From NCBI RefSeq assembly GCF_037811135.1, contig NZ_CP149130.1, forward strand, positions 2,166,501 to 2,230,500: DNA of 64,000 nt, read 5' to 3'. Positions 17,226-25,921 of this stretch are shown in pieces. Origin of the DNA: Aeromonas rivipollensis. GTDB lineage: Bacteria > Pseudomonadota > Gammaproteobacteria > Enterobacterales > Aeromonadaceae. Each line of letters opens with the position of its first letter. Within the stretch, counting starts at the first letter, position 1. The translations under genes and the position numbers were made by a program. The notes below the pieces were generated by a model. That model saw nothing but the letters and a program-made list of their open reading frames with translations. It was not told the DNA's origin and made no database searches.

Positions 17226-18161
17226 TTGGACAAGATATTTATCGACGAGGTGGTTGCCGAGATGCACACCATCCAGGACATGTTGCGCTGGGCCATGAGT
17301 CGTTTCAACGACGCCGGGATCTTCTACGGACATGGTACCGACAACGCCTGGGATGAGGCCGTGCAACTGGTGCTGCCCGCGTTACATCTGCCGCCAGACG
17401 TGGATCCCGGCATGCGCCACTCCCGCCTGACCACCAGCGAGCGCCACCGCATCGCCGAGCTGATCATCCGCCGGGTACAGGAGCGGGTGCCTGCCGCCTA
17501 CCTGACCAACAAGGCCTGGTATGCGGGTTGGGAGTTCTACGTGGACGAGCGCGTGCTCATTCCGCGCTCCCCCATCGCCGAGATGGTGGCCAACCGCTTC
17601 GCCCCCTTCCTCAAGGAAGAGCCGACCCGGATCATGGATCTCTGCACCGGCTCGGGTTGCATCGCCATCATCATGGCCCACGAGTTCCCCCATGCGGAAG
17701 TGGATGCCATCGACATCAGCGTCGATGCCCTCAACGTGGCCGAGCGCAACATCAACGATCATGGCCTCGAGCAGCAGGTCATCCCGATCCGCTCCGATCT
17801 GATGCGCGACCTGCCCGCCGGTGACAAGTACGATCTCATCGTCTCCAACCCGCCCTATGTGGACTCCGAGGACATGTCGGACTTGCCTGAGGAGTTTCGT
17901 CACGAGCCGGAGCTGGCCCTGGCATCGGGCTCCGACGGCCTCAAGCTCACCAAGCGCATCCTGGCCAACGCCGCGGACTTCCTGAAGGATGACGGCGTGC
18001 TGGTGGTCGAGGTGGGCAACAGCATGATCCACCTGGAAGCCCAATTCCCCGAGGTGCCCTTCACCTGGGTCGAGTTCGAGAACGGCGGTCACGGCGTCTT
18101 CGTGATGACCCGCGCCGAGCTGGTGCAGTACCAGGCCCATTTCGCGATTTACAAGAGCTAA
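17226..18161 (+). CDS. prmB: Ribosomal protein uL3 N5-glutamine methyltransferase
   Basis: A 311-residue SAM-dependent methyltransferase that modifies a glutamine in ribosomal protein L3. The glutamine-binding motif [12 protein letters not shown] and SAM loop [13 protein letters not shown] are visible. The protein aligns with E. coli PrmB (310 residues) from [12 protein letters not shown], and no ATG exists there: the start must be TTG at 17226, five bases after GGAGGT. GTG at 17220 is the alternative. aroC begins 16 bases after the stop, so the two are co-transcribed. Confidence 0.95.
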   Translation: MDKIFIDEVVAEMHTIQDMLRWAMSRFNDAGIFYGHGTDNAWDEAVQLVLPALHLPPDVDPGMRHSRLTTSERHRIAELIIRRVQERVPAAYLTNKAWYAGWEFYVDERVLIPRSPIAEMVANRFAPFLKEEPTRIMDLCTGSGCIAIIMAHEFPHAEVDAIDISVDALNVAERNINDHGLEQQVIPIRSDLMRDLPAGDKYDLIVSNPPYVDSEDMSDLPEEFRHEPELALASGSDGLKLTKRILANAADFLKDDGVLVVEVGNSMIHLEAQFPEVPFTWVEFENGGHGVFVMTRAELVQYQAHFAIYKS

Positions 18162-18177
18162 GCAGCAAGGAGCACCC

Positions 18178-19266
18178 ATGGCAGGGAACAGTTTTGGCCA
18201 ACTCTTTCGGGTCACCACCTTTGGCGAGAGCCACGGCCTCGCGCTCGGCGCCGTGGTCGACGGCTGCCCCCCGGGGCTGGAGATAAGCGAAGCGGATCTG
18301 CAAATCGATCTGGACAGGCGCAAACCCGGCACCTCCCGCTACACCACCCAGCGCCGCGAAGCGGACGAAGTGAAGATCCTGGCCGGAGTGTTCGAGGGAC
18401 GCACCACTGGCACCTCCATTGGACTGCTCATCGAGAACACCGATCAGCGCTCCAAGGACTACTCCGAGATCAAGGACCTGTTCCGTCCGGGCCACGCCGA
18501 CTACACCTACCACCAGAAGTACGGTCAGCGTGACTACCGCGGCGGCGGTCGCTCCTCGGCGCGCGAGACCGCCATGCGGGTGGCGGCGGGGGCCATCGCC
18601 AAGAAGTACCTCAAGCAGATGCACGGCATCGAGATAGTGGGCTTTCTCTCCCAGCTCGGTCCCATCAAGGCCGAGGCCTTCGATGCGAGCCAGATCGAGC
18701 AGAACCCCTTCTTCTTCCCCGATGCGGGCAAGCTGGAGGCCCTCGACGAGTACATGCGGGCGCTCAAGAAAGAGGGCAACAGCATAGGCGCCAAGGTGGC
18801 TGTCATTGCGCGCAACGTGCCGGTGGGCCTGGGTGAGCCGGTGTTCGACCGGCTCGACGCCGACATCGCCCACGCCATGATGGGCATCAATGCGGTGAAA
18901 GGGGTCGAGATAGGTGACGGTTTCGCCGTGGTGGAGCAAAAAGGCTCGGAGCATCGCGACGAGATGACCCCGGCCGGCTTTGCCAGCAACCATGCGGGCG
19001 GCATCCTGGGGGGCATCTCCTCCGGCCAGGACATAGTGGTGAGCATGGCGCTCAAGCCCACCTCCAGCATCACTGTGCCGGGCAAGACCATCAACACCAG
19101 CGGCGAGGCCACCGAGATGATCACCAAGGGTCGCCACGATCCTTGTGTCGGCATCCGTGCCGTGCCCATCGCCGAGGCCATGTTGGCCCTGGTGCTGATG
19201 GATCACCTGCTGCGCCACCGTGCCCAGAACCAGGGCGTGCATACCCAGACCCCGGTGCTGCGCTGA
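18178..19266 (+). CDS. aroC: Chorismate synthase
   Basis: A 362-residue enzyme that makes chorismate from EPSP in the last shikimate step, using reduced FMN. Family signatures are [18 protein letters not shown] near the start, [19 protein letters not shown] and the C-terminal [18 protein letters not shown]. Full length. AGGAG lies before the ATG. It is the second gene of the prmB-aroC unit and is closed by the terminator at 19307. Confidence 0.98.
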   Translation: MAGNSFGQLFRVTTFGESHGLALGAVVDGCPPGLEISEADLQIDLDRRKPGTSRYTTQRREADEVKILAGVFEGRTTGTSIGLLIENTDQRSKDYSEIKDLFRPGHADYTYHQKYGQRDYRGGGRSSARETAMRVAAGAIAKKYLKQMHGIEIVGFLSQLGPIKAEAFDASQIEQNPFFFPDAGKLEALDEYMRALKKEGNSIGAKVAVIARNVPVGLGEPVFDRLDADIAHAMMGINAVKGVEIGDGFAVVEQKGSEHRDEMTPAGFASNHAGGILGGISSGQDIVVSMALKPTSSITVPGKTINTSGEATEMITKGRHDPCVGIRAVPIAEAMLALVLMDHLLRHRAQNQGVHTQTPVLR

Positions 19267-19306
19267 TCTGCAAGCAGCGCTGTCAGCTGATCACCATGCA
19301 CGGCAA

Positions 19307-19330
19307 AAAGGCGACCCCAGGGTCGCCTTT
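19307..19330. terminator. Terminator between aroC and the binding-protein gene
   Basis: AAAGGCGACCC (19307-19317) pairs with GGGTCGCCTTT (19320-19330). It has short A and T runs on both sides, so it may serve both converging genes. Confidence 0.8.
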
Positions 19331-19353
19331 CTCGTTTGGGCGGTGTCGTCAGG

Positions 19354-20169
19354 TCAGCCCTGAGTGCCTTCCTCCCGGGGCTGGCTGCCATCGAGGCGGC
19401 ACAGCGGCGGGGCAAACGCCGCGTCCGGCGCCGGGAGGTCGGCGATGACGGCATCGATGCGGGCGAGCTCTGCGTCGCTCACCGCCTCCCTGGCGAACAT
19501 CAGGCTGACCGGTTGCTGATGCAACAGCACCTGGCACAGGGTGAACTCCTCTGCCCCGAGCTGGGCCAGCCGATGGCGGGCGTATTGCCACTCCATGATG
19601 ACCCCATCGAGGCGCCGCGCTAGCAAGAGGGCGATCAGCCTGTCATCCGAGTTGTATTCGCTCGCCTGCCGAAGGGAAGCACAGCCGTCGCTGAGGGGGA
19701 GGGGACGGGTGCCCCGCAGCTTGCCAAGGCGCAGCCCTGTCTGCTGGCACAGATCCGCGAGACGGGTGATCCCCTGCCAGCGATCGGGGTTACCGGGGGC
19801 TGCCTTGTGGCTGAGCAGCACGAAGCTGGCGCGCCGGTAGGGGGCCGAGAAGCGGGCGAAACGCTCCCGCTCCGGGGTCTTCAGGGCTCCCATGGCGACA
19901 TCCAGCTGCTGGCGTGCCATCAGGTGCAGGGCCCGGGCCCAGGGGAGGTTGCGAAACTCGGGGTGAAGATTGGCGCCGCCCAGGATCTGGCGGGTCAGGG
20001 CCACGTCCAACCCGCCGAGCTCGCCATCGGTCTCGATCTGGCTGAAGGGGGGCCAGTGGCTCCAGGCCACCGACAATGTCTCCTTGGCACCCAGAGGCAG
20101 GCTCGGTGCGAACAGCAGGCCCAGGCTCAATGCGCAGTGAATAGCGGTCTGGATATGTTTCCTGATCAA
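19354..20169 (-). CDS. Periplasmic substrate-binding-like protein (SBP_bac_3)
   Basis: A 271-residue exported protein of the amino-acid-binding solute family. A TTG start at 20169 is proposed because GGGAGG lies six bases upstream and it leads directly into a signal peptide (IHCALSLGLLFAPSLPLGA). The mature part has SVAWSHWPPFSQIETDGELG and DVAMGALKTPERERFARFS. No ABC permease or ATPase is nearby, so it may act as a sensor-like orphan binding protein; such orphans are common in Aeromonas and Shewanella. The ligand is unknown. Confidence 0.8.
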   Translation of the reverse strand: MIRKHIQTAIHCALSLGLLFAPSLPLGAKETLSVAWSHWPPFSQIETDGELGGLDVALTRQILGGANLHPEFRNLPWARALHLMARQQLDVAMGALKTPERERFARFSAPYRRASFVLLSHKAAPGNPDRWQGITRLADLCQQTGLRLGKLRGTRPLPLSDGCASLRQASEYNSDDRLIALLLARRLDGVIMEWQYARHRLAQLGAEEFTLCQVLLHQQPVSLMFAREAVSDAELARIDAVIADLPAPDAAFAPPLCRLDGSQPREEGTQG

Positions 20170-20479
20170 GCAGAACCTCCCTGTTCTGTGTCGTGGATCC
20201 CTGAGTTCGTGCCCCAAGATGGGACTGGCCCTGGCGAGCGTCATCATCGCCATTGTGCCCCGCCAAAGTGGGCTTTTCCACCCGGGCTGGGAGGCGTATC
20301 ACATTTTTCTCGTGTAACAGCGCCAACTCCGTTAGACTGCGCCTCTATTCTTTCCCCTTTGCTCTGCTCCCCGGGGAAATCGTTGTTTTCTCTATAGGCC
20401 CAGATCCTGTGAGATGGCATCGGCTCAGCAGAGGAGCCCCACCACAGATCCCCGGCGCCCCAATCCCTAGCAGGTAACT
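20170..20479. promoter_or_regulatory. Divergent upstream region of rhlE and the binding-protein gene
   Basis: A 310-base non-coding region. A promoter-like stretch for rhlE lies near 20300-20345, which would give a leader of roughly 130 bases. A CCCCGGGG palindrome lies near 20370. No clear regulator site was identified. Confidence 0.4.
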
Positions 20480-21880
20480 ATGAGTTTTACTTCCCTCGGT
20501 CTGGCCGAACCCTTGTTGCGTGCCGTTGCCGAGCAAGGCTACGACACCCCGTCTCCCATCCAGCAACAAGCGATCCCCGCCGTCCTGGCTGGCCGTGACC
20601 TGATGGCCGCCGCCCAGACCGGGACCGGCAAGACCGCAGGCTTTACCCTGCCGATGCTGCAGCGCCTCACCGAGAGCAAGCGCAAAGTATCCCCGAACCG
20701 CATTCGCGCCCTGGTATTGACTCCGACCCGCGAGCTGGCTGCCCAGGTGGGCGAGAGCGTGCGCAACTACGGCAAGCACCTGCCGATCCGCAGTCACGTC
20801 GTCTTCGGCGGCGTCAGCATCAATCCGCAGATGATGGCGACTCGCCGTGGTCTGGACGTGCTGGTGGCCTGCCCGGGCCGCCTGATGGATCTCTACAACC
20901 AGAACGCCGTGAAATTCGACGAAGTCGAGATCCTGGTACTGGACGAAGCGGACCGCATGCTCGACATGGGCTTCATCCGCGACATCCGCAAGATCCTGGC
21001 CCTGATGCCGAAGAAGCGCCAGAACCTGCTCTTCTCCGCCACCTTCGCCGACGAGATCCGCGAGCTGGCCACCGGCCTGCTGGACAACCCTGCGGTGATC
21101 GAAGTGGCCCCGCGCAACAGCACTGCCGAGCGTATCGAGCAGCTGGTGCACCCCTGCGACAAGGCCAACAAGATCGCGCTCTTGAGCCACCTGGTCACCA
21201 GCAACGATTGGCAGCAGGTACTGGTGTTCACCCGTACCAAGCACATGGCCAACCGTGTTGCCGAGACCCTCGACAAGAACGGCGTCAGCGCCGCAGCCAT
21301 CCACGGCAACAAGAGCCAGGGTGCCCGTACCCGTGCCCTGGCCGGTTTCAAGGAAGGTAGCGTCAAGGTGCTGGTGGCGACCGACATCGCCGCCCGTGGT
21401 CTGGACATCGACAAGTTACCGCAAGTGGTCAACTTCGAACTGCCCAACGTGGCGGAAGACTACGTGCACCGTATCGGTCGTACCGGTCGTGCCGGCGCCG
21501 CCGGTCATGCGATCTCCCTGGTGGCGGCCGATGAAGGCAAGCTCATCAAGGCTATCGAGCGTCTGACCAAGCAGAACATCCCCTGCGAGCAGGTGGCCGG
21601 TTTTGAAGCCTCCCGCGAGACCCTGGACAACATCGCCCGTGGCATAGGCGCGCCGCTGCGCAAAGAGCCCCGCGATCCGAGCGAGCAGCGCCGTGCGCCG
21701 CGCCCGCAAGGTCAAGGCCAGCGTCAGGGGGCCGGTCGTTCTGCCTCCAATGGCAATGCAGGTAGTGCCCGCACCGGTAACGGTGGCAAGCCCAAACCGC
21801 AAGGTGGCCAGCGTCCCGCCGATGGTGCCGCCAAACCGGCCCAGGCCCGTCGTCCCCGCCGCGCCAGCCACAACCAGTAA
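20480..21880 (+). CDS. rhlE: DEAD-box ATP-dependent RNA helicase RhlE
   Basis: A 466-residue RNA helicase of the RhlE group, involved in ribosome maturation and RNA turnover. Motifs in order: Q-motif ([10 protein letters not shown]), [25 protein letters not shown] in [15 protein letters not shown] in [26 protein letters not shown] and [10 protein letters not shown]. After about residue 375 comes a low-complexity basic tail rich in Q, G, R and P, typical for RNA contacts. A long leader precedes the gene. Confidence 0.95.
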   Translation: MSFTSLGLAEPLLRAVAEQGYDTPSPIQQQAIPAVLAGRDLMAAAQTGTGKTAGFTLPMLQRLTESKRKVSPNRIRALVLTPTRELAAQVGESVRNYGKHLPIRSHVVFGGVSINPQMMATRRGLDVLVACPGRLMDLYNQNAVKFDEVEILVLDEADRMLDMGFIRDIRKILALMPKKRQNLLFSATFADEIRELATGLLDNPAVIEVAPRNSTAERIEQLVHPCDKANKIALLSHLVTSNDWQQVLVFTRTKHMANRVAETLDKNGVSAAAIHGNKSQGARTRALAGFKEGSVKVLVATDIAARGLDIDKLPQVVNFELPNVAEDYVHRIGRTGRAGAAGHAISLVAADEGKLIKAIERLTKQNIPCEQVAGFEASRETLDNIARGIGAPLRKEPRDPSEQRRAPRPQGQGQRQGAGRSASNGNAGSARTGNGGKPKPQGGQRPADGAAKPAQARRPRRASHNQ

Positions 21881-21918
21881 GCGGCTCGGGAACCAGGCTC
21901 CCCGGCTATTCGGTTGCT

Positions 21919-21948
21919 AAAAAGCCCCGCCAATCTGGCGGGGCTTTT
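21919..21948. terminator. Bidirectional terminator after rhlE
   Basis: AAAAAGCCCCGCC (21919-21931) pairs with GGCGGGGCTTTT (21937-21948). It lies between the convergent rhlE and MAPEG genes and has A and T runs suited to both. Confidence 0.9.
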
Positions 21949-21973
21949 GTCTTTCTGGCCGGTCGTGAAGCGG

Positions 21974-22360
21974 TCAAGAGATGAGCACCGTGATCAAGAT
22001 ATACGCTGCGCTTACCAGGATCACGCTGAAGGTCAGCCCCATCCCCACCACCCGATAGCGGAAGTTCTCCGGCGTGCGGCTCATGCCAAAGGCGTGGCAG
22101 AGGCGGCCGCACAACAAGCTGGCCCCCAGCAGATGGACAAGCCAGGGAGTCTGGCTGGTTACTTCGACAAAATAGATGAGCAGCAGGGCGAGGGGGACAT
22201 ACTCGGCAAAGTTGGCGTGCACCCGCATGGCCCGCAGCATGGCGGGATCATCCCCGTGCCCCAGCGCCACCCCGCGGCTGTGGCGGGTGCGAATGGTGCG
22301 CACGCTGAGCAAGACAAAGAGCAGGGCGAGCAGGGCTGCGTAGATGGGCACTATGGTCAT
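21974..22360 (-). CDS. MAPEG-family membrane protein
   Basis: A 128-residue four-helix membrane protein of the MAPEG family (E. coli YecN group). Visible are TIVPIYAALLALLFVLLSVR as the first helix, the signature MRVHANFAEYVPLALLLIYF and AFGMSRTPENFRYRVVGMG. Eukaryotic relatives use glutathione; the bacterial function is unclear. The start at 22360 gives the usual family length; the open frame continues 38 codons upstream without a ribosome site. It marks the left edge of the accessory island. Confidence 0.88.
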   Translation of the reverse strand: MTIVPIYAALLALLFVLLSVRTIRTRHSRGVALGHGDDPAMLRAMRVHANFAEYVPLALLLIYFVEVTSQTPWLVHLLGASLLCGRLCHAFGMSRTPENFRYRVVGMGLTFSVILVSAAYILITVLIS

Positions 22361-22455
22361 GGTATCTGGCTCTCGAGTGGATGTGTTTGCTTTGATATTG
22401 CTTGGCACCTCAATGGCTTGCCTCTGAGGGTAGCAGCAAGATGTGGCGAGTTGGC

Positions 22456-22961
22456 GAGAAACCCGAAGCATCATTGCTACCCTTGCTGCTGTTTGTCAGC
22501 CAGTGCAAAACCTATGGTCTGCCTTATACCTTTACCTATTATCTGATGCTGGTGGACTGGACCGGTCGCTCCATCAGAGCAGACAAGCGCGCCATATTTC
22601 AGCGCATCTTGTTCCCATCCTGGCGCGGTTGGGGCTGGATGAGATTCGCTGTCTGAAGCGGGTGACGCTGCTTCGCTGCCAAGGCAACAGAGTGGTGGGT
22701 GACAGGGGCTATTGCCAGTGATTTGCCCGACACTGTGGCCAGCAGCGGTGTCATCAGCCGTTACTCTGATGCTTCAGCCCCTGCTTTATCTCAAAATCAG
22801 ACATTTCCCTTGTGTTGGTCATGGTCTGTCTAGACAAGGGGTTCCAACTCAATCTGACCAGTTTGCCTTCCCCGCGCATAGCCCTGACATCGACATTCAT
22901 CACAGCAGAGATAACCAACCAAGACGCACCGCTCAGAAAGGTGGTAAAAAGGTGGGTGTCC
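22456..22961 (+). mobile_element. RAYT element copy A, 5'-truncated remnant
   Basis: About 506 bases that match the 3' part of the complete element at 24125-25337 with scattered substitutions and small indels. It encodes pieces of the transposase C-terminus (YYLMLVDWTGRSIRADKR) now broken by frameshifts, followed by the non-coding tail, and ends with GGTGGGTGTCC at 22951-22961. The 5' part is missing. Toxin-like sequence begins immediately at its right end. Confidence 0.85.
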
Positions 22962-23334
22962 TAAATACTACGTATTTAGCAAATCTGAAGGTGCAATCCA
23001 GGAGTCTCTGGGTATCTGGCCACCTCATCGTGGTGCCTATGGGCCAGTTGAGACAGTTACGTTGCCGATAGGTTCATTTATTGATCGGTATGGTTATCCT
23101 GGTGGTAGCTTTGTATCACCTATCGGGGTGCCTTTTGGTGAGAGAGCCTTACCTTCCTCTTATGAAGTTTCAAAACCTTATTTTAAATATGAAATAATTA
23201 AACCTATACCAGAGATTCCCAAATCGAACATCTTGCCGTGGTTTGGACAAAAAGGTACCGGAACCCAGTATGAGTTGCCTAAACCAGTACAGTGGTATTT
23301 GGATAATAACTATTTGAGGAAAGTAGATAAATGA
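22948..23334 (+). pseudogene. Displaced C-terminal TNT-domain toxin fragment
   Basis: An open frame of 128 codons that starts after a stop inside the element end and has no plausible start of its own before TTG at 23062. The protein reads LGIWPPHRGAYGPVETVTLP then IDRYGYPGGSFVSPIGVPFG and ends with LPWFGQKGTGTQYELP. This is the TNT (tuberculosis necrotizing toxin, DUF4237) fold, an NAD+ glycohydrolase at the C-terminus of many polymorphic toxins. The delivery part is absent, so this is an orphan toxin tail. Its TGA overlaps the ATG of the next gene (ATGA), the usual toxin-immunity arrangement. Base composition is AT-rich compared with the core genome. Confidence 0.8.
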
Positions 23335-23558
23335 CTCGTGAAGAATTGATCGCTCAACTTTCGGTCCTTGGTGTCAATGAAAGTAGTTACTCATTGGACG
23401 GGCTTGAAAATAGTGATTGTGTCTGTATTGTGAAGATGGGGCAGAGATGGGAAGTGTGTTATGTAGAAAGGGATATACCTGATACCCTTTCTACTTTCTC
23501 TTCCAAAGAAGATGCATATGAGTTTGTTTTAGAACAATTTCAAAAATGGTTGTCGTGA
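23331..23558 (+). CDS. Probable immunity protein to the TNT toxin tail
   Basis: A 75-residue acidic protein (MTREELIAQLSVLGVNESSY at the start; DAYEFVLEQFQKWLS at the end), overlapping the toxin fragment by four bases. The family could not be named with certainty, but position, size and acidity fit an immunity factor that blocks the NAD+ glycohydrolase. It is low in GC. It may still protect against related toxins from neighbours even though the toxin part is incomplete. Confidence 0.65.
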   Translation: MTREELIAQLSVLGVNESSYSLDGLENSDCVCIVKMGQRWEVCYVERDIPDTLSTFSSKEDAYEFVLEQFQKWLS

Positions 23559-23583
23559 ACATGGTAAGGGAAAAAAAATTCTG

Positions 23584-23842
23584 TGACACCCACCATTTTG
23601 ACAGAGGGTAGCGGTTTGCTTGGCTTGAAGCATCACTGCCTAGGAGGCTGCCATGACCATTGCCCGTTCACATCAAATCAGTTTGCAGGATACGCCTTAC
23701 TACCATGTGGTCAGCCGCTGCGTGCATCGGGGCTTTCTGCGTGGGGAAGATGCTTACTCGGGGCAGAGTTACGAGCATCGTCGCCAGTGGATGGTCGACA
23801 AGCTGAACCAGTTGTCGTGGGCATACAAAAAGGTGGGTGCCC
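23584..23842 (+). mobile_element. RAYT element copy B, internally deleted (MITE-like)
   Basis: A 259-base element. Its left end TGACACCCACC (23584-23594) and the first 56 codons of the transposase (from ATG 23653, TIARSHQISLQDTPYYHVVS) match the complete element at 24125-25337; after about 23820 the sequence jumps straight to the right end, GGTGGGTGCCC at 23832-23842. So both inverted ends are kept and the middle is lost. It could be moved only by a transposase made elsewhere. Confidence 0.8.
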
Positions 23843-23872
23843 TTAAATGTTCGCTGTATCCCCTGGTCGTGA

Positions 23873-24142
23873 GATAATATAGGTATAGCTATTGGGTCAT
23901 CTCTAATGATTTACGACTTCAGGCTAGACAAAGCAGCTATTTCAGGAAGCGGAGCTGCACTGGGGGGGTATGGTAGATATGCACCTGAAGTAGTAGGGAA
24001 AGCTATTGGTGATGGGAGAGTCCCAGAATTTATTTTCGAGGCTACAAGCGCTCTCGGTAGTGAGTTCTTCACTGGTTTTGCAAATAAAAATATAGATAAT
24101 AAGAGATTCTGGGAAGAGATTCTGGGACACCCACCATTTTGA
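23873..24142 (+). pseudogene. Glycine-rich fragment, possibly from a polymorphic toxin
   Basis: An open frame of 89 codons between element copies B and C, with its only ATG at 23906. It reads KAAISGSGAALGGYGRYAPE and then FEATSALGSEFFTGFANK before running into the left end of copy C, where it stops. The alternating Gly/Ala-rich pattern resembles the linker just before toxin domains in large haemagglutinin-type exotoxins, but this match is from pattern only. It is cut at both ends and is unlikely to be functional. Confidence 0.45.
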
Positions 24143-25337
24143 CAGGGGCGTAGCAGTCTGCTGGACTTGAGGCATCACTGCCGAGGAACTCGCCATGACC
24201 ATCGCCCGTTCACGTCAAATCAGTTTGCAGGATACGCCCTACTACCACGTGGTGAGCCGCTGCGTGCGGCGGGCCTTTCTGTGCGGGGAAGATGCCCACT
24301 CTGGCCAGAGCTACGAGCATCGCCGCCAGTGGGTGGTCGACCGGCTGGGCCAGCTGTCGCGGCTCTTTGCCATCGGCATCTGCGCCTATGCGGTGATGAG
24401 CAACCACTACCATCTGGTGCTGAAAGTGGATGCTGAGCAGGCACAGGGCTGGAGCGAGCGGGAGGTAGCCGAGCGCTGGGCAGCACTGTTCCAATGTCCG
24501 CTGTTGGTGCGGCGCTGGTATCAGGGGGAATCTCTGATTGAGCCCGAGTTGCTGGTCGTGCAGCAACTGATAGAGCAATGGCGTGAACGGCTGCACTCCA
24601 TCAGTTGGTTTGTGCGGCTGCTCAATGAAACCCTGGCACGGCAGGCGAACCGGGAAGATAGCTGCAAGGGCCATTTCTGGGAAGGGCGTTTCAAGAGCCA
24701 GGCGCTGCTTAACGAGTCAGCCCTGCTGGCCTGTATGACCTATGTTGACCTCAACCCGATACGGGCGGCATTGGCCGACCGGCCCGAGCAGAGCGACTAC
24801 ACCAGCATCAAGCAGCGCCTCGATGACGAGCAACCCGCTGCATCATTGCCACCCTTGTTGTTGCCATTTGCCAGCCAGCGGAAATCGGATGGTCTGCCTT
24901 ATGCCTTTACCGATTATCTGATGCTGGTGGACTGGACAGGTCGTGCCATCAGAGCAGACAAGCGTGGCCATATTCCGGTCCACCTTGCTCCCAACCTGGC
25001 GCGATTGGGGCTGGATGAGGTTCGCTGGTTCAAGCTGGTGATGCTGTTTCGGCGTCAGGGGATAAGAGTGGTGGGTGATAGAGACCATTGCCAACAGTTT
25101 GCCCAACACTGTGGCCAGCGGCGGTGTCATCAGCCGTTACTCTGATGCGTCAGCCCCTGCTTTATATCAAATTCAGACATTTACCTGATGTTGGTCATGG
25201 TCTGCCTAAACAAGGTGTTTCAACCCCATCTGGCCAATTTGCCTTCCTCGCGCATAGCCCTGGCATCGACATCCATCACAGCATACATAACCAACCAAGG
25301 CGCACCGCTCAGAAAGGTGGTAAAAAGGTGGGTGTCC
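24125..25337 (+). mobile_element. RAYT element copy C, complete
   Basis: A 1213-base element bounded by 11-base inverted ends, GGACACCCACC (24125-24135) and GGTGGGTGTCC (25327-25337), extended by A/T-rich bases inside. It carries one intact transposase gene (24195-25145) and about 180 bases of non-coding 3' sequence that is also conserved in copy A. The left flank is ATTCTG and the right flank TAAATAC, shared in part with the other copies, which suggests a preferred target sequence rather than a duplicated target site. Confidence 0.85.
24195..25145 (+). CDS. Y1-type transposase of the RAYT (REP-associated tyrosine transposase) group
   Basis: A 316-residue single-strand DNA transposase related to IS200/IS605 TnpA. 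It starts MTIARSRQISLQDTPYYHVV, has the HUH metal site in AYAVMSNHYHLVLKV (near residue 72) and the RAYT motif ACMTYVDLNPIRAAL near residue 180, followed by a C-terminal extension. The frame is intact and complete, so the protein may be active and may act on the ends of copies A and B too. It lies inside the inverted ends described at 24125-25337. Confidence 0.9.
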   Translation: MTIARSRQISLQDTPYYHVVSRCVRRAFLCGEDAHSGQSYEHRRQWVVDRLGQLSRLFAIGICAYAVMSNHYHLVLKVDAEQAQGWSEREVAERWAALFQCPLLVRRWYQGESLIEPELLVVQQLIEQWRERLHSISWFVRLLNETLARQANREDSCKGHFWEGRFKSQALLNESALLACMTYVDLNPIRAALADRPEQSDYTSIKQRLDDEQPAASLPPLLLPFASQRKSDGLPYAFTDYLMLVDWTGRAIRADKRGHIPVHLAPNLARLGLDEVRWFKLVMLFRRQGIRVVGDRDHCQQFAQHCGQRRCHQPLL

Positions 25338-25340
25338 TAA

Positions 25341-25505
25341 ATACTTTCCTCTGGCTGCTGGGTCAGTGCAGATGGTTCCCTTATTTACCGGCCACCGGTT
25401 TCTAAGAAAAGCCAATATGCTATAACAGGAATTCAGGCAAATTTCCAAATATTGAACAAGTCAGGAGGAGTGATCAGTAATGGTCATCTTAACATAACCA
25501 AATGA
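25341..25505 (+). pseudogene. C-terminal fragment of a second polymorphic toxin
   Basis: An open frame of 54 codons that begins right after the TAA formed at the end of element copy C and has no start codon of its own near the beginning. It reads ADGSLIYRPPVSKKSQYAIT and ends SGGVISNGHLNITK. Its TGA overlaps the ATG of the Imm8-like gene (ATGA). Size, lack of start and the overlap indicate a toxin tail separated from its delivery domain. The toxin activity is not known to me. Confidence 0.6.
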
Positions 25506-25849
25506 AAGCTGATTTAAAGTCATTGTGGTCAGACAACTGTTTGTTGGAAAGTTATCAACCAATTGAACATGATAGTTTTTCTTTCTGGGTGGAGTTATCT
25601 ATAGGGTCTCATGGCGAAGAGGGGGCTGATTATTTTCGCTTGCACATCTGTACACCGGAATGGCTCTGCAAGCATTATTGGTTGCCGGAGCTGATGCGGC
25701 ACACGCTGCTGGTTCGTAAATATGATCTTGATGAAATAACAAAAGCCATCACAGATTATATCGACCAGTGCGAAGGCAATGACTGGATGGAGATAGCGCA
25801 AAAACTGTCCCGGGTCTTTGCTTGGGAATATGAAGATTATCAGCCTTAA
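25502..25849 (+). CDS. Imm8-like immunity protein
   Basis: A 115-residue acidic protein beginning MKADLKSLWSDNCLLESYQP, with FSFWVELSIGSHGEEGADYF and a motif CTPEWL. This pattern fits the Imm8 immunity family that accompanies polymorphic toxins. It overlaps the preceding toxin tail by four bases, so the two were once one toxin-immunity module. The gene is complete and AT-rich. Confidence 0.75.
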   Translation: MKADLKSLWSDNCLLESYQPIEHDSFSFWVELSIGSHGEEGADYFRLHICTPEWLCKHYWLPELMRHTLLVRKYDLDEITKAITDYIDQCEGNDWMEIAQKLSRVFAWEYEDYQP

Positions 25850-25921
25850 ATACTAGGCTGTGTGTACAGATCTAGTTATCACCTGACACCGGCCTCAAAC
25901 CGGTGTCTTGCTTACGCTACT

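Noticed and set aside
22951..25337. Repeated GGACACCC / GGTGTCC motifs as a possible CRISPR-like or REP array
   Set aside because: They are the ends of three RAYT elements, few in number and far apart, not a regularly spaced repeat array.
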